NCBI GenBank assembly: GCA_902494555.1
Contig: CABUTR010000015.1
Location: forward strand, 1-40,620
Source: an uncultured Collinsella sp.
Lineage (GTDB): Bacteria; Actinomycetota; Coriobacteriia; Coriobacteriales; Coriobacteriaceae
Reading direction: 5' to 3'
Length of the DNA stretch: 40,620 nt
The position numbers were made by a program, and so were the translations under genes. Position 1 is the first letter of the stretch; every line of letters begins with the position of its first letter. Under the pieces are notes generated by a model. It was not told where the DNA came from. It was given only the letters and a program-made list of their open reading frames with translations, and ran no database searches. Shown here piece by piece: positions 15,204-26,122 of the stretch.

Positions 15204-17654
15204 CTAGATAAGCCCAAAGTGTTCGAGCGCGGTGACGACGCCGTCGTGGTCGATGCTGTCGGTGACATAGTCGGCCTTTTCCTTGAGGAAGTCCGGTGCG
15301 TTGCCCATGGCGATGCCAACGTCGACCGTCTCCATGAGGGTGATGTCGTTACTCGCGTCGCCAATGCCATACACGGTGCCGTGGTCGGGCCCCAAGGCGC
15401 CGAGCACGGCCTGGATTCCGGCGCGTTTGGTGCACTCGCGAGGCGAAATTTCCGTCACCTCAAGCTCGAGCTCGTTAAAGCAGAGCAGCGGCTCAAACGC
15501 TTGATCCTGAGCGATGCGGTTGGCAAGCGACGTGGACATTAAGATCTTGTAGGCGCTGTAATGTTGCAGCTGCGTAATTGCATCGCCCACGGTGCGGGCA
15601 TATCCGGGGGCGTCGGGCGCATCGGCACTCATGCGAACGACGCCATTGAGTCCCTCAAAACGAATCACTTCGTCCGATTGCTCAAGAATGGGAGCAAGGC
15701 GCTGCAGCATGCCGGGCGTCATCGCCAAATCGCGAATCACGTGTCCCTCAAGTTCGACATAGCCACCCGCGAGGCAGACGATGCCGGTCCAGGGCAGCTC
15801 GAGCAGCTTTGGATGGATGCAGCTGAGGGTGCGCCCTGTGCAGATAAAGGCCATGTTGCCGTTTGCAACGAAATCGCGGATGGCCTGCGCAACCGCCTCG
15901 TTGGGATAGGGGGACAGGTCTCGCTCGCCCTCGGGAAGCTCTTGTGCCACTCGAGGGTCTTGCCAGGCGAGTGTTCCGTCGATATCGAAGAAGCAGATAT
16001 CGCCGCGCTTATGGGCTGCGCTGGCGGCAGGGGAGGCCGAGGTGGTGGGCACAAATCCCGGCTCGAGGCCCATGATCTGGTCAAAATGCTCTTTAACGCG
16101 GGGAACGGAGATGCCGATAATCACCTGGGCGGTCTTGCCCGTAATGATGAGGCCCTTGGCGCCCGCCGCGACGAAGGCTGCGTTGTCTGCGACAACGGAA
16201 GGTTCTGCGACCTCAACGCGCAGACGCGTGGCGCAATTGGTCGCTCCTACAATATTGCTAACGCCACCCAAGAGCGCAACGACTTGCTCAGCAAGCAGAT
16301 GATCTTGGGATGATTGGTTGTCGGTGCCGTTTTGGGCCGTGCCTTCTTTGGCAGAGCTTTTTCCCGTCAGACGTGCGAGCGCCGCATCGCTGGCGATATG
16401 ATCCTCGCGGCCTGGGGTTTTTAAGTCGAAAGCCAGAATGAGGCCCCGGAAGACCAGAAAAAAGACAGCGCTAAACATCAGACCGATACCGAGCGCCAAA
16501 AGGTAGGAGCCGGCATGCATTCGCATGAGTGGGATGAAGTTGAAGGCCGTCATTTCCATGAGACCGCCCGAGAAGATGCCGACGATGCCAAAGAAGTTCA
16601 TGGTCATGGCAAGGCAGGAGGATAGGACGGCGTAGAGCAAAAAGAGTCCAGGATAGGTGAACATAAAGAGAAACTCGAGCGGTTCGGTGACGCCGCAGAC
16701 CACCGAGGCGACGATGGCGGGCAAAAGGATGACCTTAAGGCCGGTGCGGCGTTCGGGTTTGGCGGTGAAATAGAATGCTGCCGCGATGGCGGGAAGGCCA
16801 AAGAGCTTGCCCCAGCCGGTGGCGGTAAAACCTGCCCAGGGCGCAAGTTCATTTAAAGGGCGCGTGCTATGGGAGAGAATGGGGAGCAGGTTGGTCCACG
16901 TGGCGTAAATACCGTCGTGAATGACCAGATTGTCGTAATAGATGGGCATATAGAGCAGGTGGTGCAGCCCCATGGGCTCGAGCGCTCGCTCTAAAAACAC
17001 AAAGATGCCTACGCCGAAGGGGCCGACGCCCGTAAGCGCGTGGCGCAGCGTTTCGGTCGCCGTGTATGCGAAGGGCAAGATGGCGGCCGAGATAACGGCA
17101 AGGGCGAGCACGGCAAAAAAGCTGATGAGGTAGACGAGCGAGGAACCCGAGAACGTGCCGAGCCAATCGGGAACCTTGGCATCGTAGAAGCGGTCATGGA
17201 TGGCAACGACGGTTGCCGACACCGCCAGCGGGCCGATAATGCCGGTGTCGAGCGTCTTGATGCCGTCGATGACGGTGATGCCGCTGGCGGGGGTTAAAGA
17301 CGACGGGTACTTAAGTCCAAGGTTGTCGCCGCTCAGCTTAATGATTTCGCTCAAAAAGAAACAGTAGGCAAAATAGGCTACGAGCGCCTCGAGGCAGCAG
17401 CGTGCCGGTTGCTTTTGGGCAAGGCCGATAGGCAGCGCTACGGCAAAAAGGAGTGGAAGGCGCTTAAAGACCGTCCACGAGCCGCGCTGAATGATAGTCC
17501 AGAAAACGTACCAGGGGGTTCCGTATACGGCGAGGTCGCCGACGATATCCACGGTCGTTGCGAGGGCGGAGATGCCGACCATGAGGCCTGATATAGAAAA
17601 CAGCATGGCGGGCGCGAACATGGCTCCGCCAAAACGTTGGATTTTCTGCAGCAT
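15204..17654 (-). CDS. PTS sugar permease EIICB fused to a Cof-type HAD hydrolase
   Basis: 816 aa. Residues 1-~410 are a glucose/maltose-superfamily EIIC membrane domain (FGGAMFAPAMLFSISGLMVG; GVTEPLEFLFMFTYP). Residues ~455-540 are EIIB with the phosphorylated cysteine in NCATRLRVEV near 475. Residues ~553-816 are a HAD-IIB (Cof) phosphatase domain: FFDIDGTLAW (nucleophile Asp), ICTGRT, and GIGDASNDITLM (metal-binding Asp). The sugar would be phosphorylated during uptake, and the fused phosphatase could act on the product; this is inference. No EIIA is encoded here. The ATG at 17654 is chosen because GAAAGGC precedes it; an in-frame start at 17690 lacks one. It is divergent from a GntR regulator and has a GTTTAAAC site upstream. 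Confidence 0.88.
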   Translation of the reverse strand: MLQKIQRFGGAMFAPAMLFSISGLMVGISALATTVDIVGDLAVYGTPWYVFWTIIQRGSWTVFKRLPLLFAVALPIGLAQKQPARCCLEALVAYFAYCFFLSEIIKLSGDNLGLKYPSSLTPASGITVIDGIKTLDTGIIGPLAVSATVVAIHDRFYDAKVPDWLGTFSGSSLVYLISFFAVLALAVISAAILPFAYTATETLRHALTGVGPFGVGIFVFLERALEPMGLHHLLYMPIYYDNLVIHDGIYATWTNLLPILSHSTRPLNELAPWAGFTATGWGKLFGLPAIAAAFYFTAKPERRTGLKVILLPAIVASVVCGVTEPLEFLFMFTYPGLFLLYAVLSSCLAMTMNFFGIVGIFSGGLMEMTAFNFIPLMRMHAGSYLLALGIGLMFSAVFFLVFRGLILAFDLKTPGREDHIASDAALARLTGKSSAKEGTAQNGTDNQSSQDHLLAEQVVALLGGVSNIVGATNCATRLRVEVAEPSVVADNAAFVAAGAKGLIITGKTAQVIIGISVPRVKEHFDQIMGLEPGFVPTTSASPAASAAHKRGDICFFDIDGTLAWQDPRVAQELPEGERDLSPYPNEAVAQAIRDFVANGNMAFICTGRTLSCIHPKLLELPWTGIVCLAGGYVELEGHVIRDLAMTPGMLQRLAPILEQSDEVIRFEGLNGVVRMSADAPDAPGYARTVGDAITQLQHYSAYKILMSTSLANRIAQDQAFEPLLCFNELELEVTEISPRECTKRAGIQAVLGALGPDHGTVYGIGDASNDITLMETVDVGIAMGNAPDFLKEKADYVTDSIDHDGVVTALEHFGLI

Positions 17655-17694
17655 AATATGCCTTTCGGATACAACATGCTGTGCGAGCAAGAAC

Positions 17695-17702
17695 GTTTAA
17701 AC
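17695..17702. promoter_or_regulatory. GTTTAAAC candidate operator upstream of the PTS-HAD gene
   Basis: An 8-bp palindrome in the context CGTTTAAACAATG, 40 nt before the PTS-HAD start. CAATGA-AC-TCATTG (17702-17715) beside it is a second perfect palindrome with a 2-nt gap. Confidence 0.5.
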
Positions 17703-17785
17703 AATGAACTCATTGTAGAGGACTGGCTGCTTGCCGCATTGACGGTTTTGATTCGGTCCGATTTGGGTTTCGGGGGAACCGTCGA

Positions 17786-17824
17786 CGGTAAATAATCCGT
17801 GCTTTACCGATAATCGGTTTAAAC
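17786..17824. promoter_or_regulatory. Operator cluster upstream of the GntR regulator
   Basis: Contains the inverted repeat CGGTAAA / TTTACCG (17786-17792, 17803-17809), the palindrome ACCGATAATCGGT (17806-17818) and GTTTAAAC (17817-17824). The last ends 54 nt before the GntR start and suggests autoregulation. Confidence 0.5.
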
Positions 17825-17878
17825 AACTTTAAGAAATGCTATCGTGCTTAGCCATACATATTCATTAGAGGTGAAATC

Positions 17879-18598
17879 ATGCCAAAAGCGATTTACGAAG
17901 GGATCTACCGCGAGATCCGTTCGCGCATCATCAACGGGACCTATGCGTTTCAGGAGATGCTGCCAACCGAAGCCGAGCTGACCGCGGAGTTTGGCTGCAC
18001 GCGCAATACCGTCCGTCGCGCCTTGGGTATGCTGGCCGACGGGATGTTTGTGCAGCCCATACACGGCAAGGGCGTGCGCGTTATTTGGCTTAAGGGCGAA
18101 ACCGACATGTTGGGCGCACTCGAAGAGGTTGAGTCGTTTGGCGAGTTCGCAAAACGCAACAATGCCGTCGCATCGACCGAGGTCAAGTCTTTTGAACATT
18201 TGATTTGCACGGAGCAACTTTCTCGTCGCCTAGGCTTTAAGGTGGGCGAGGAGCTGATTCGTGTAGTGCGTGTCCGAAGCCTCAACGGCAGCGCGCGCCA
18301 GGTGGACCATGGCTACTTTTTGGAGTCGATCGCCAAGGGCCTGACCCCCGAGATTGCGGCAAGCTCTATCTACGACTATCTGGAGCACAAGCGTGGCGTC
18401 AAAGTGATGGCGAGCCGCCGTACGGTGAGCGTCGAGCTTGCCAACGATGAGGACTGCAGCTACTTGGACCTTGGCAAGTACAACTGCGTCGCCGTTATGG
18501 AGAGCCAGTCGTACACCTCGGACGGCATCTTGTTCGAGGTCACGCATGCCCGCACGCATCCCGAGATCTTCCACTACCGCGTCAACTCCAAGCGATAG
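17879..18598 (+). CDS. GntR-family transcriptional regulator with UTRA domain
   Basis: 239 aa. Residues ~1-70 are the GntR winged helix: YEGIYREIRSRIINGTY, LPTEAELTAEFGCTRNTVRRAL (recognition helix) and GKGVRVI. Residues ~90-235 are a UTRA effector-binding domain, which senses sugar phosphates or related ligands (LIRVVRVRSLNG; TSDGILFEVTHARTHPEIFHY). The arrangement resembles trehalose-type regulators (TreR). It is divergent from the PTS-HAD gene and upstream of the ABC importer, and a shared GTTTAAAC site lies before each, so it likely regulates both and itself. The ribosome binding site AGAGGTGA precedes the ATG. Confidence 0.92.
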   Translation: MPKAIYEGIYREIRSRIINGTYAFQEMLPTEAELTAEFGCTRNTVRRALGMLADGMFVQPIHGKGVRVIWLKGETDMLGALEEVESFGEFAKRNNAVASTEVKSFEHLICTEQLSRRLGFKVGEELIRVVRVRSLNGSARQVDHGYFLESIAKGLTPEIAASSIYDYLEHKRGVKVMASRRTVSVELANDEDCSYLDLGKYNCVAVMESQSYTSDGILFEVTHARTHPEIFHYRVNSKR

Positions 18599-18640
18599 CC
18601 GGCTAGCTCGCAGCCTGACGAGACTCATGCCCTCAAAGCG

Positions 18641-18690
18641 AAAACGCCCGGTCAAACCGACGATGCATCGGCTTGACCGGGCGTTTTCTC
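18641..18690. terminator. Strong terminator after the GntR gene, symmetrical
   Basis: A perfect 15-bp stem AAAACGCCCGGTCAA / TTGACCGGGCGTTTT. A-rich and T-rich flanks would let it act on either strand. The loop contains the self-palindrome CGATGCATCG. It separates the regulator from the ABC importer operon. Confidence 0.9.
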
Positions 18691-18784
18691 TGCATTCGAT
18701 AACAAATAATTGTTTATACAAAACTTGTCAAGTATCAAGTTGAAATTACCGTTCACCGAAGTTTTTCTACCGCTCTAGTAATAC

Positions 18785-18816
18785 TTGTTCAAACAACTAG
18801 CCAAATAGCGTATTGT
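18785..18816 (+). promoter_or_regulatory. Candidate promoter and operator of the ABC importer operon
   Basis: TTGTTCAAACAA (18785-18796) is a near-palindrome related to the GTTTAAAC sites. It contains a possible -35 (TTCAAA, 18788-18793), 17 nt upstream of a possible -10 (TATTGT, 18811-18816). Binding there would block RNA polymerase. Confidence 0.5.
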
Positions 18817-18904
18817 ATAAATCAGCAAAAGGGGCAAAGTCCCCGAGCCAATCTCCGAAGGCGGCGGCAAAGGGTGCCGCCACGGTGTGAAAGGGTGGAT
18901 TGTA

Positions 18905-20221
18905 ATGAAGAACGAAATGAGCAGAAGGCAGTTCCTGGGCTTTGCTGGTTCCGCGGCTGCGGTTCTTGGTCTGGGCCTCGTGGGCTGCGGTGGTTCTGCC
19001 GGCTCTGGCTCCTCTGCTTCTGGTGACGCTGCCGAGGTCTACTTCCTCCAGTTCAAGCCCGAGGTCGACAAGGAGTGGAAGGAGATCGCCAAGGCGTACA
19101 AGAAGGAGAAGGGCGTCGAGGTCAAGATCGTGACCGCCGCCTCCAACACCTACGAGGAGAAGCTCAAGTCCGAGATGTCCAAGAGCTCCGCTCCGACGCT
19201 GTTCCAGGTCAACGGCCCCACCGGCCTTAAGAACTGGAAGGACTACTGCGCCGATCTGTCCGACACCAAGCTCCGCGGCGAGCTCATCGACGACTCCCTG
19301 GCTCTGCAGTCCGACGGCAAGGATCTGGGTATCGACTGGGTTCAGGAGAGCTACGGCATCATCTACAACAAGGAGCTCCTCGAGAAGGCCGGCTACAAGG
19401 CCGAGGACATCAACTCCTTCGACAAGCTGAAGGCTTGCGCCGATGACATCCAGGCCCGCAAGGACGAGCTCGGCGTTGACGGTGCCTTCACTTCCGCCGG
19501 CATGGATGACTCCTCCAGCTGGCGCTACACCACCCACCTCGCCAACCTCCCGCTCTACTACGAGTTCGAGAAGGAGCACAACCAGGAGGACGACGAGATC
19601 AAGGGCGAGTATCTCGACAACTTTAAGCAGATCTTCGACCTGTACATCACCGACTCCACCTGCGATCCTTCGCAGCTCGCCTCCAAGACCGGTGACGACG
19701 CCACCAACGAGTTCGCAACCGGCAAGGCCGTCTTCTACCAGAACGGCTCTTGGGCCTACGCCGACCTCACCAAGGCCGGTATGACCGACGACCAGCTCGG
19801 CATGCTGCCGATCTACATCGGCGTCGACGGCGAGGAGAACCAGGGTCTGTGCTCCGGCGGCGAGAACTACTGGTGCGTCAGCTCCCAGGCTTCCGAGGAT
19901 GCCCAGAAGGCCACCGAGGACTTCATGTATTGGTGCGTCACTTCTGACACCGCCACCAGCATCATCGCTGACAAGATGGGTCTGACCGCCCCGTTCAAGA
20001 GCGCTAAGGAGACCAGCAACGTCTTCTCTCAGCAGGCCGTTGCCATGGCCAAGGACGGCAAGAAGACCGTCGCTTGGGACTTCGTTTACATCCCCTCCGA
20101 GGAGTGGAAGAAGAACCTCAAGCAGGCTCTCATCGCTTATGCTGCCGACAACACCAAGTGGGACGGCGTCAAGAACGCCTTCGTCGATGGCTGGAAGACC
20201 GAGAAGGCTGCTTCCGAGTAA
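18905..20221 (+). CDS. Extracellular sugar-binding lipoprotein of an ABC importer (maltodextrin type)
   Basis: 438 aa. The N-terminus combines a twin-arginine motif (SRRQFLGF) with a lipobox (GLVGC, Cys near residue 26), so it is probably exported folded by Tat and lipid-anchored to the outer membrane face. The linker GGSAGSGSSASGD follows. The mature part is a family 1 solute-binding protein (APTLFQVNGPTGLKNW; GKAVFYQNGSWAYADL; WCVSSQASEDAQKATEDFMY). The ATG at 18905 follows AAGGGTGG; a start at 18887 would extend past the Tat motif without support. Codon use is strongly biased to C-ending codons, consistent with high expression. Neighbouring permeases, ATPase, malQ and phosphorylase point to maltodextrins; the ligand itself is inferred. 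Confidence 0.9.
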   Translation: MKNEMSRRQFLGFAGSAAAVLGLGLVGCGGSAGSGSSASGDAAEVYFLQFKPEVDKEWKEIAKAYKKEKGVEVKIVTAASNTYEEKLKSEMSKSSAPTLFQVNGPTGLKNWKDYCADLSDTKLRGELIDDSLALQSDGKDLGIDWVQESYGIIYNKELLEKAGYKAEDINSFDKLKACADDIQARKDELGVDGAFTSAGMDDSSSWRYTTHLANLPLYYEFEKEHNQEDDEIKGEYLDNFKQIFDLYITDSTCDPSQLASKTGDDATNEFATGKAVFYQNGSWAYADLTKAGMTDDQLGMLPIYIGVDGEENQGLCSGGENYWCVSSQASEDAQKATEDFMYWCVTSDTATSIIADKMGLTAPFKSAKETSNVFSQQAVAMAKDGKKTVAWDFVYIPSEEWKKNLKQALIAYAADNTKWDGVKNAFVDGWKTEKAASE

Positions 20222-20253
20222 GCAGTTGCTGCCCAAGCTATCTGATTAGCGAC

Positions 20254-20287
20254 AGGGGGCGGGCAGACGTAGGTTTGCCCGCCCCCT
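20254..20287 (+). promoter_or_regulatory. Intercistronic stem-loop after the binding-protein gene
   Basis: A perfect 12-bp stem AGGGGGCGGGCA / TGCCCGCCCCCT with no T run after it. Placed between the binding protein and the first permease, it fits a structure that protects the upstream mRNA or lowers downstream expression, so that binding protein exceeds permease. Confidence 0.75.
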
Positions 20288-20308
20288 GCATATTGAAAGG
20301 ACCCTTCT

Positions 20309-21163
20309 ATGGGCAAAGCACTCAAGCGCTGGTGGCCGCTCTTTATGCTGCCCACGTGCCTGGCGTTTATGATCGGGTTCGTGATTCCCTTTATCCAGGG
20401 TTTCTATCTCTCGTTCTGCCAGTTTATTACCATCAATAACGCGCACTTTGTCGGTATCGAGAACTACGTGCGCGCACTGACCGACCCGCAGTTCTCCACG
20501 TCGTTCTTCTTTACCGTGGCGTTTGCCTTCCTGTCGACGGTGCTCATCAACGTGATCGCGCTGGCCATTGCGCAGGCGCTCACTCGCAAGGCGCTCAAGG
20601 GCACCAACATCTTCCGTACGATTTTCTTTATGCCTAACCTGATTGGCGGCATTGTACTGGGTTACATTTGGCAGATTCTGATCAACTGCCTGCTCTCCAA
20701 CGTGGGTGCCCAGCTTATCGCCCTCAACTCCGCCGCTGGCTTCTGGGGCCTTATCATCCTGACCCTGTGGCAACAGGTCGGCTACATGATGATCATCTAC
20801 ATCGCCGGTCTGCAGTCCATTCCGTCTGATTACATCGAGGCCGCCAAGGTCGACGGCGCTACGGCATGGCAGACGTTTTGGAAGGTTAAGATCCCCAACC
20901 TGATGCCGACCATCACCATCTGCCTGTTCCTGTCCATCACCAACGGCTTTAAGCTGTTCGACCAGAACCTCGCCCTTACCGGTGGTGCCCCGGCGCACTC
21001 CACCGAGATGCTCGCCCTGAACATCTACAACACGTTCTATTCGCGTGCTGGCATCGCATGGCAGGGCATCGGTCAGGCCAAGGCAGTTATCTTCTGCATC
21101 CTGGTTGTCGCTATTTCTATGATCCAGCTTAAGGCCACGAGGTCCAAGGAGGTGCAGCAGTAA
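20309..21163 (+). CDS. ABC sugar importer permease, MalF/UgpA type
   Basis: 284 aa with about six membrane helices (LFMLPTCLAFMIGFVIPFI at the N-terminus). The EAA loop that contacts the ATPase is EAAKVDGATAWQTFWKVKIP near residues 175-195. It forms the translocation channel with the next permease. The ribosome binding site GAAAGGA precedes the ATG. The stop overlaps the next start (TAATG), so the two permeases are translationally coupled. Confidence 0.93.
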   Translation: MGKALKRWWPLFMLPTCLAFMIGFVIPFIQGFYLSFCQFITINNAHFVGIENYVRALTDPQFSTSFFFTVAFAFLSTVLINVIALAIAQALTRKALKGTNIFRTIFFMPNLIGGIVLGYIWQILINCLLSNVGAQLIALNSAAGFWGLIILTLWQQVGYMMIIYIAGLQSIPSDYIEAAKVDGATAWQTFWKVKIPNLMPTITICLFLSITNGFKLFDQNLALTGGAPAHSTEMLALNIYNTFYSRAGIAWQGIGQAKAVIFCILVVAISMIQLKATRSKEVQQ

Positions 21164-22002
21164 TGAAACGCGATAAGGTTATCAACCGCGCGCTCTCGAT
21201 TTTCTTTACGATTCTGTCGCTCGCGTGGATCTATCCCGTGTTCATGATTGCGCTCAATTCCTTTAAAAAGGCAACTGCAATCAGCACCACCACGGCGTTC
21301 GATCTGCTCACGCCCGAGACGTTCAACGGCCTCGCAAACTACGTGCACGCCCTTAACGAGCAGGGCTTTGCCTCGGCATTTATGTACTCGCTCATCATCA
21401 CGGTCACGTCGGTCGTGCTGATTCTGGTGTGCTGCTCCATGTGTGCTTGGTACGTAGTGCGCGTCAACAGCAAGATCTCGAACTTCTTCTATTACCTGTT
21501 CGTCTTCTCGATGGTCGTGCCCTTCCAGATGCTCATGTTCACGCTGTCCAATTTGGCGGACCGCATCGGCTTCAACACGCCGTTTAACATCTGCTTCATC
21601 TACCTTGGTTTTGGCGCGGGCCTCGCGGTCTTTATGTTCGCCGGCTTCGTCAAGAACATCCCGCTCGAGATTGAGGAAGCGGCCATGATTGATGGCTGCA
21701 ACCCGGTCCAGGTGTTCTTTAAGATCGTCCTTCCCATTATGAAGCCCACCTATCTTTCGGTCGGTATCCTTGAGACCATGTGGGTCTGGAACGACTATCT
21801 GCTGCCCTACCTTACGCTCGACTCCACCAAGTACAAGACCATTCCTATCTTGATCCAGTACTTCCGCGGCGGCTACGGCCACGTCGAGCTCGGCCCCATG
21901 ATGGCATGCATCATGATGGTCGTCATCCCCATCGTCATCATGTACATCTTCTGCCAGAAGTACATCATTGACGGCGTTGTGGCAGGTGCCGTCAAGGGCT
22001 GA
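21163..22002 (+). CDS. ABC sugar importer permease, MalG/UgpE type
   Basis: 279 aa, about six membrane helices. The EAA loop is EEAAMIDGCNPVQVFFKIVL near residues 171-190, followed by the typical WVWNDYLLPYLTL segment. It shares one nucleotide with the upstream permease stop codon. It pairs with the MalF-type permease and the downstream ATPase. Confidence 0.93.
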   Translation: MKRDKVINRALSIFFTILSLAWIYPVFMIALNSFKKATAISTTTAFDLLTPETFNGLANYVHALNEQGFASAFMYSLIITVTSVVLILVCCSMCAWYVVRVNSKISNFFYYLFVFSMVVPFQMLMFTLSNLADRIGFNTPFNICFIYLGFGAGLAVFMFAGFVKNIPLEIEEAAMIDGCNPVQVFFKIVLPIMKPTYLSVGILETMWVWNDYLLPYLTLDSTKYKTIPILIQYFRGGYGHVELGPMMACIMMVVIPIVIMYIFCQKYIIDGVVAGAVKG

Positions 22003-22070
22003 TGCCGTAACTGTTTTGCAAGTTTTGGCGGCGCCCCTCAGCGCGGCGCCGCGTATCGAAAGGTAAAGAC

Positions 22071-23270
<1,200 letters not shown>

Positions 23271-23340
23271 GCCCGATCCAATCAGGCCCTCCTTTTGGGC
23301 GACTGCGGCTTTGCCATCCTTTTGCCGTGGTCACATATAA

Positions 23341-23382
23341 GGCTCCCCTCCCGTCCACTGGGCGAGAGGGGAGCCTTTCTTT
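23341..23382 (+). terminator. Terminator of the ABC importer operon
   Basis: A perfect 10-bp stem GGCTCCCCTC / GAGGGGAGCC followed by TTTCTTT, 70 nt after the ATPase stop. Confidence 0.88.
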
Positions 23383-23409
23383 GTGTTGGGGCTTTCCGTC
23401 AGTCAGTTT

Positions 23410-23627
23410 GTCTTGATCTGTAACAGGTGGGGCCGATTTCGGACGTTAGATGTTACAGATCGAGACGGTTCCGCTGTGCCAACCATTTCATCTAAATCTG
23501 TAACACCAAAGGCGAATTACACCTGCTAGATGTTACAGATTGAGATAAACCCAAGGGGAGGGGCCGGTATGTCTCAATCTGTAACGGCTGGGACCGTTTT
23601 GGTTGAGTAATTGCTACGGATCGAGAT
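23410..23627. repeat. Array of three 57-nt imperfect palindromes at 80-81 nt period
   Basis: Units at 23410-23466, 23490-23546 and 23571-23627 are each exactly 57 nt. Each begins with a (G/A)TCT..ATCTGTAAC arm and ends with a GTTACAGAT.GAGA-type arm (GCTACGGATCGAGAT in unit 3). The ~27-nt middles align but are diverged (pattern GG...GATTT then TTAGAT). Spacers of 23 and 24 nt are unrelated. The array fills the gap between two converging transcripts and contains no gene. Confidence 0.85.
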
Positions 23628-23665
23628 TGTTTGGCCGAGTCGGATCACAGGGTAACGTGCGGGCA

Positions 23666-23699
23666 CAAAAAACGGAGCCGTGTTGCCACGACTCCGTTT
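23666..23699 (-). terminator. Terminator of the phosphorylase gene
   Basis: On the minus strand: ACGGAGTCGTG, loop GCAA, CACGGCTCCGT (one G-U), then TTTTTTG. Confidence 0.9.
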
Positions 23700-23726
23700 C
23701 TCAAGAGGATGGGTAAGGGGAATGAG

Positions 23727-25994
<2,268 letters not shown>

Positions 25995-26035
25995 GTTTTC
26001 TCCTGTGATGGGTTGTTTCATGTCTGCAATTCATA

Positions 26036-26078
26036 AGAAGCCCGCGCGAGGGGATTGGGGTGGCCTCGCGCGGGAAAA
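26036..26078 (-). terminator. Hairpin between malQ and glgP
   Basis: A perfect 11-bp stem CCCGCGCGAGG / CCTCGCGCGGG. On the minus strand it is followed by CTTCTTA, a weak T tract, so it may end or attenuate malQ transcription. Confidence 0.55.
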
Positions 26079-26122
26079 GCAAGCGCGTCCGCACGGTGGG
26101 GAGGGGTTGGGCGCGGTAGCTC

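Noticed and set aside
18797..20236. Long minus-strand open frame opposite the sugar-binding protein gene
   Set aside because: A codon-bias shadow of the real plus-strand gene; Leu/Val/Gly-rich with no domain and no ribosome binding site.
23410..23627. CRISPR-like array (regular repeats with unrelated spacers)
   Set aside because: Only three units, repeat middles differ strongly, spacers are only 23-24 nt, and no cas gene is present. Better described as an array of imperfect palindromes.
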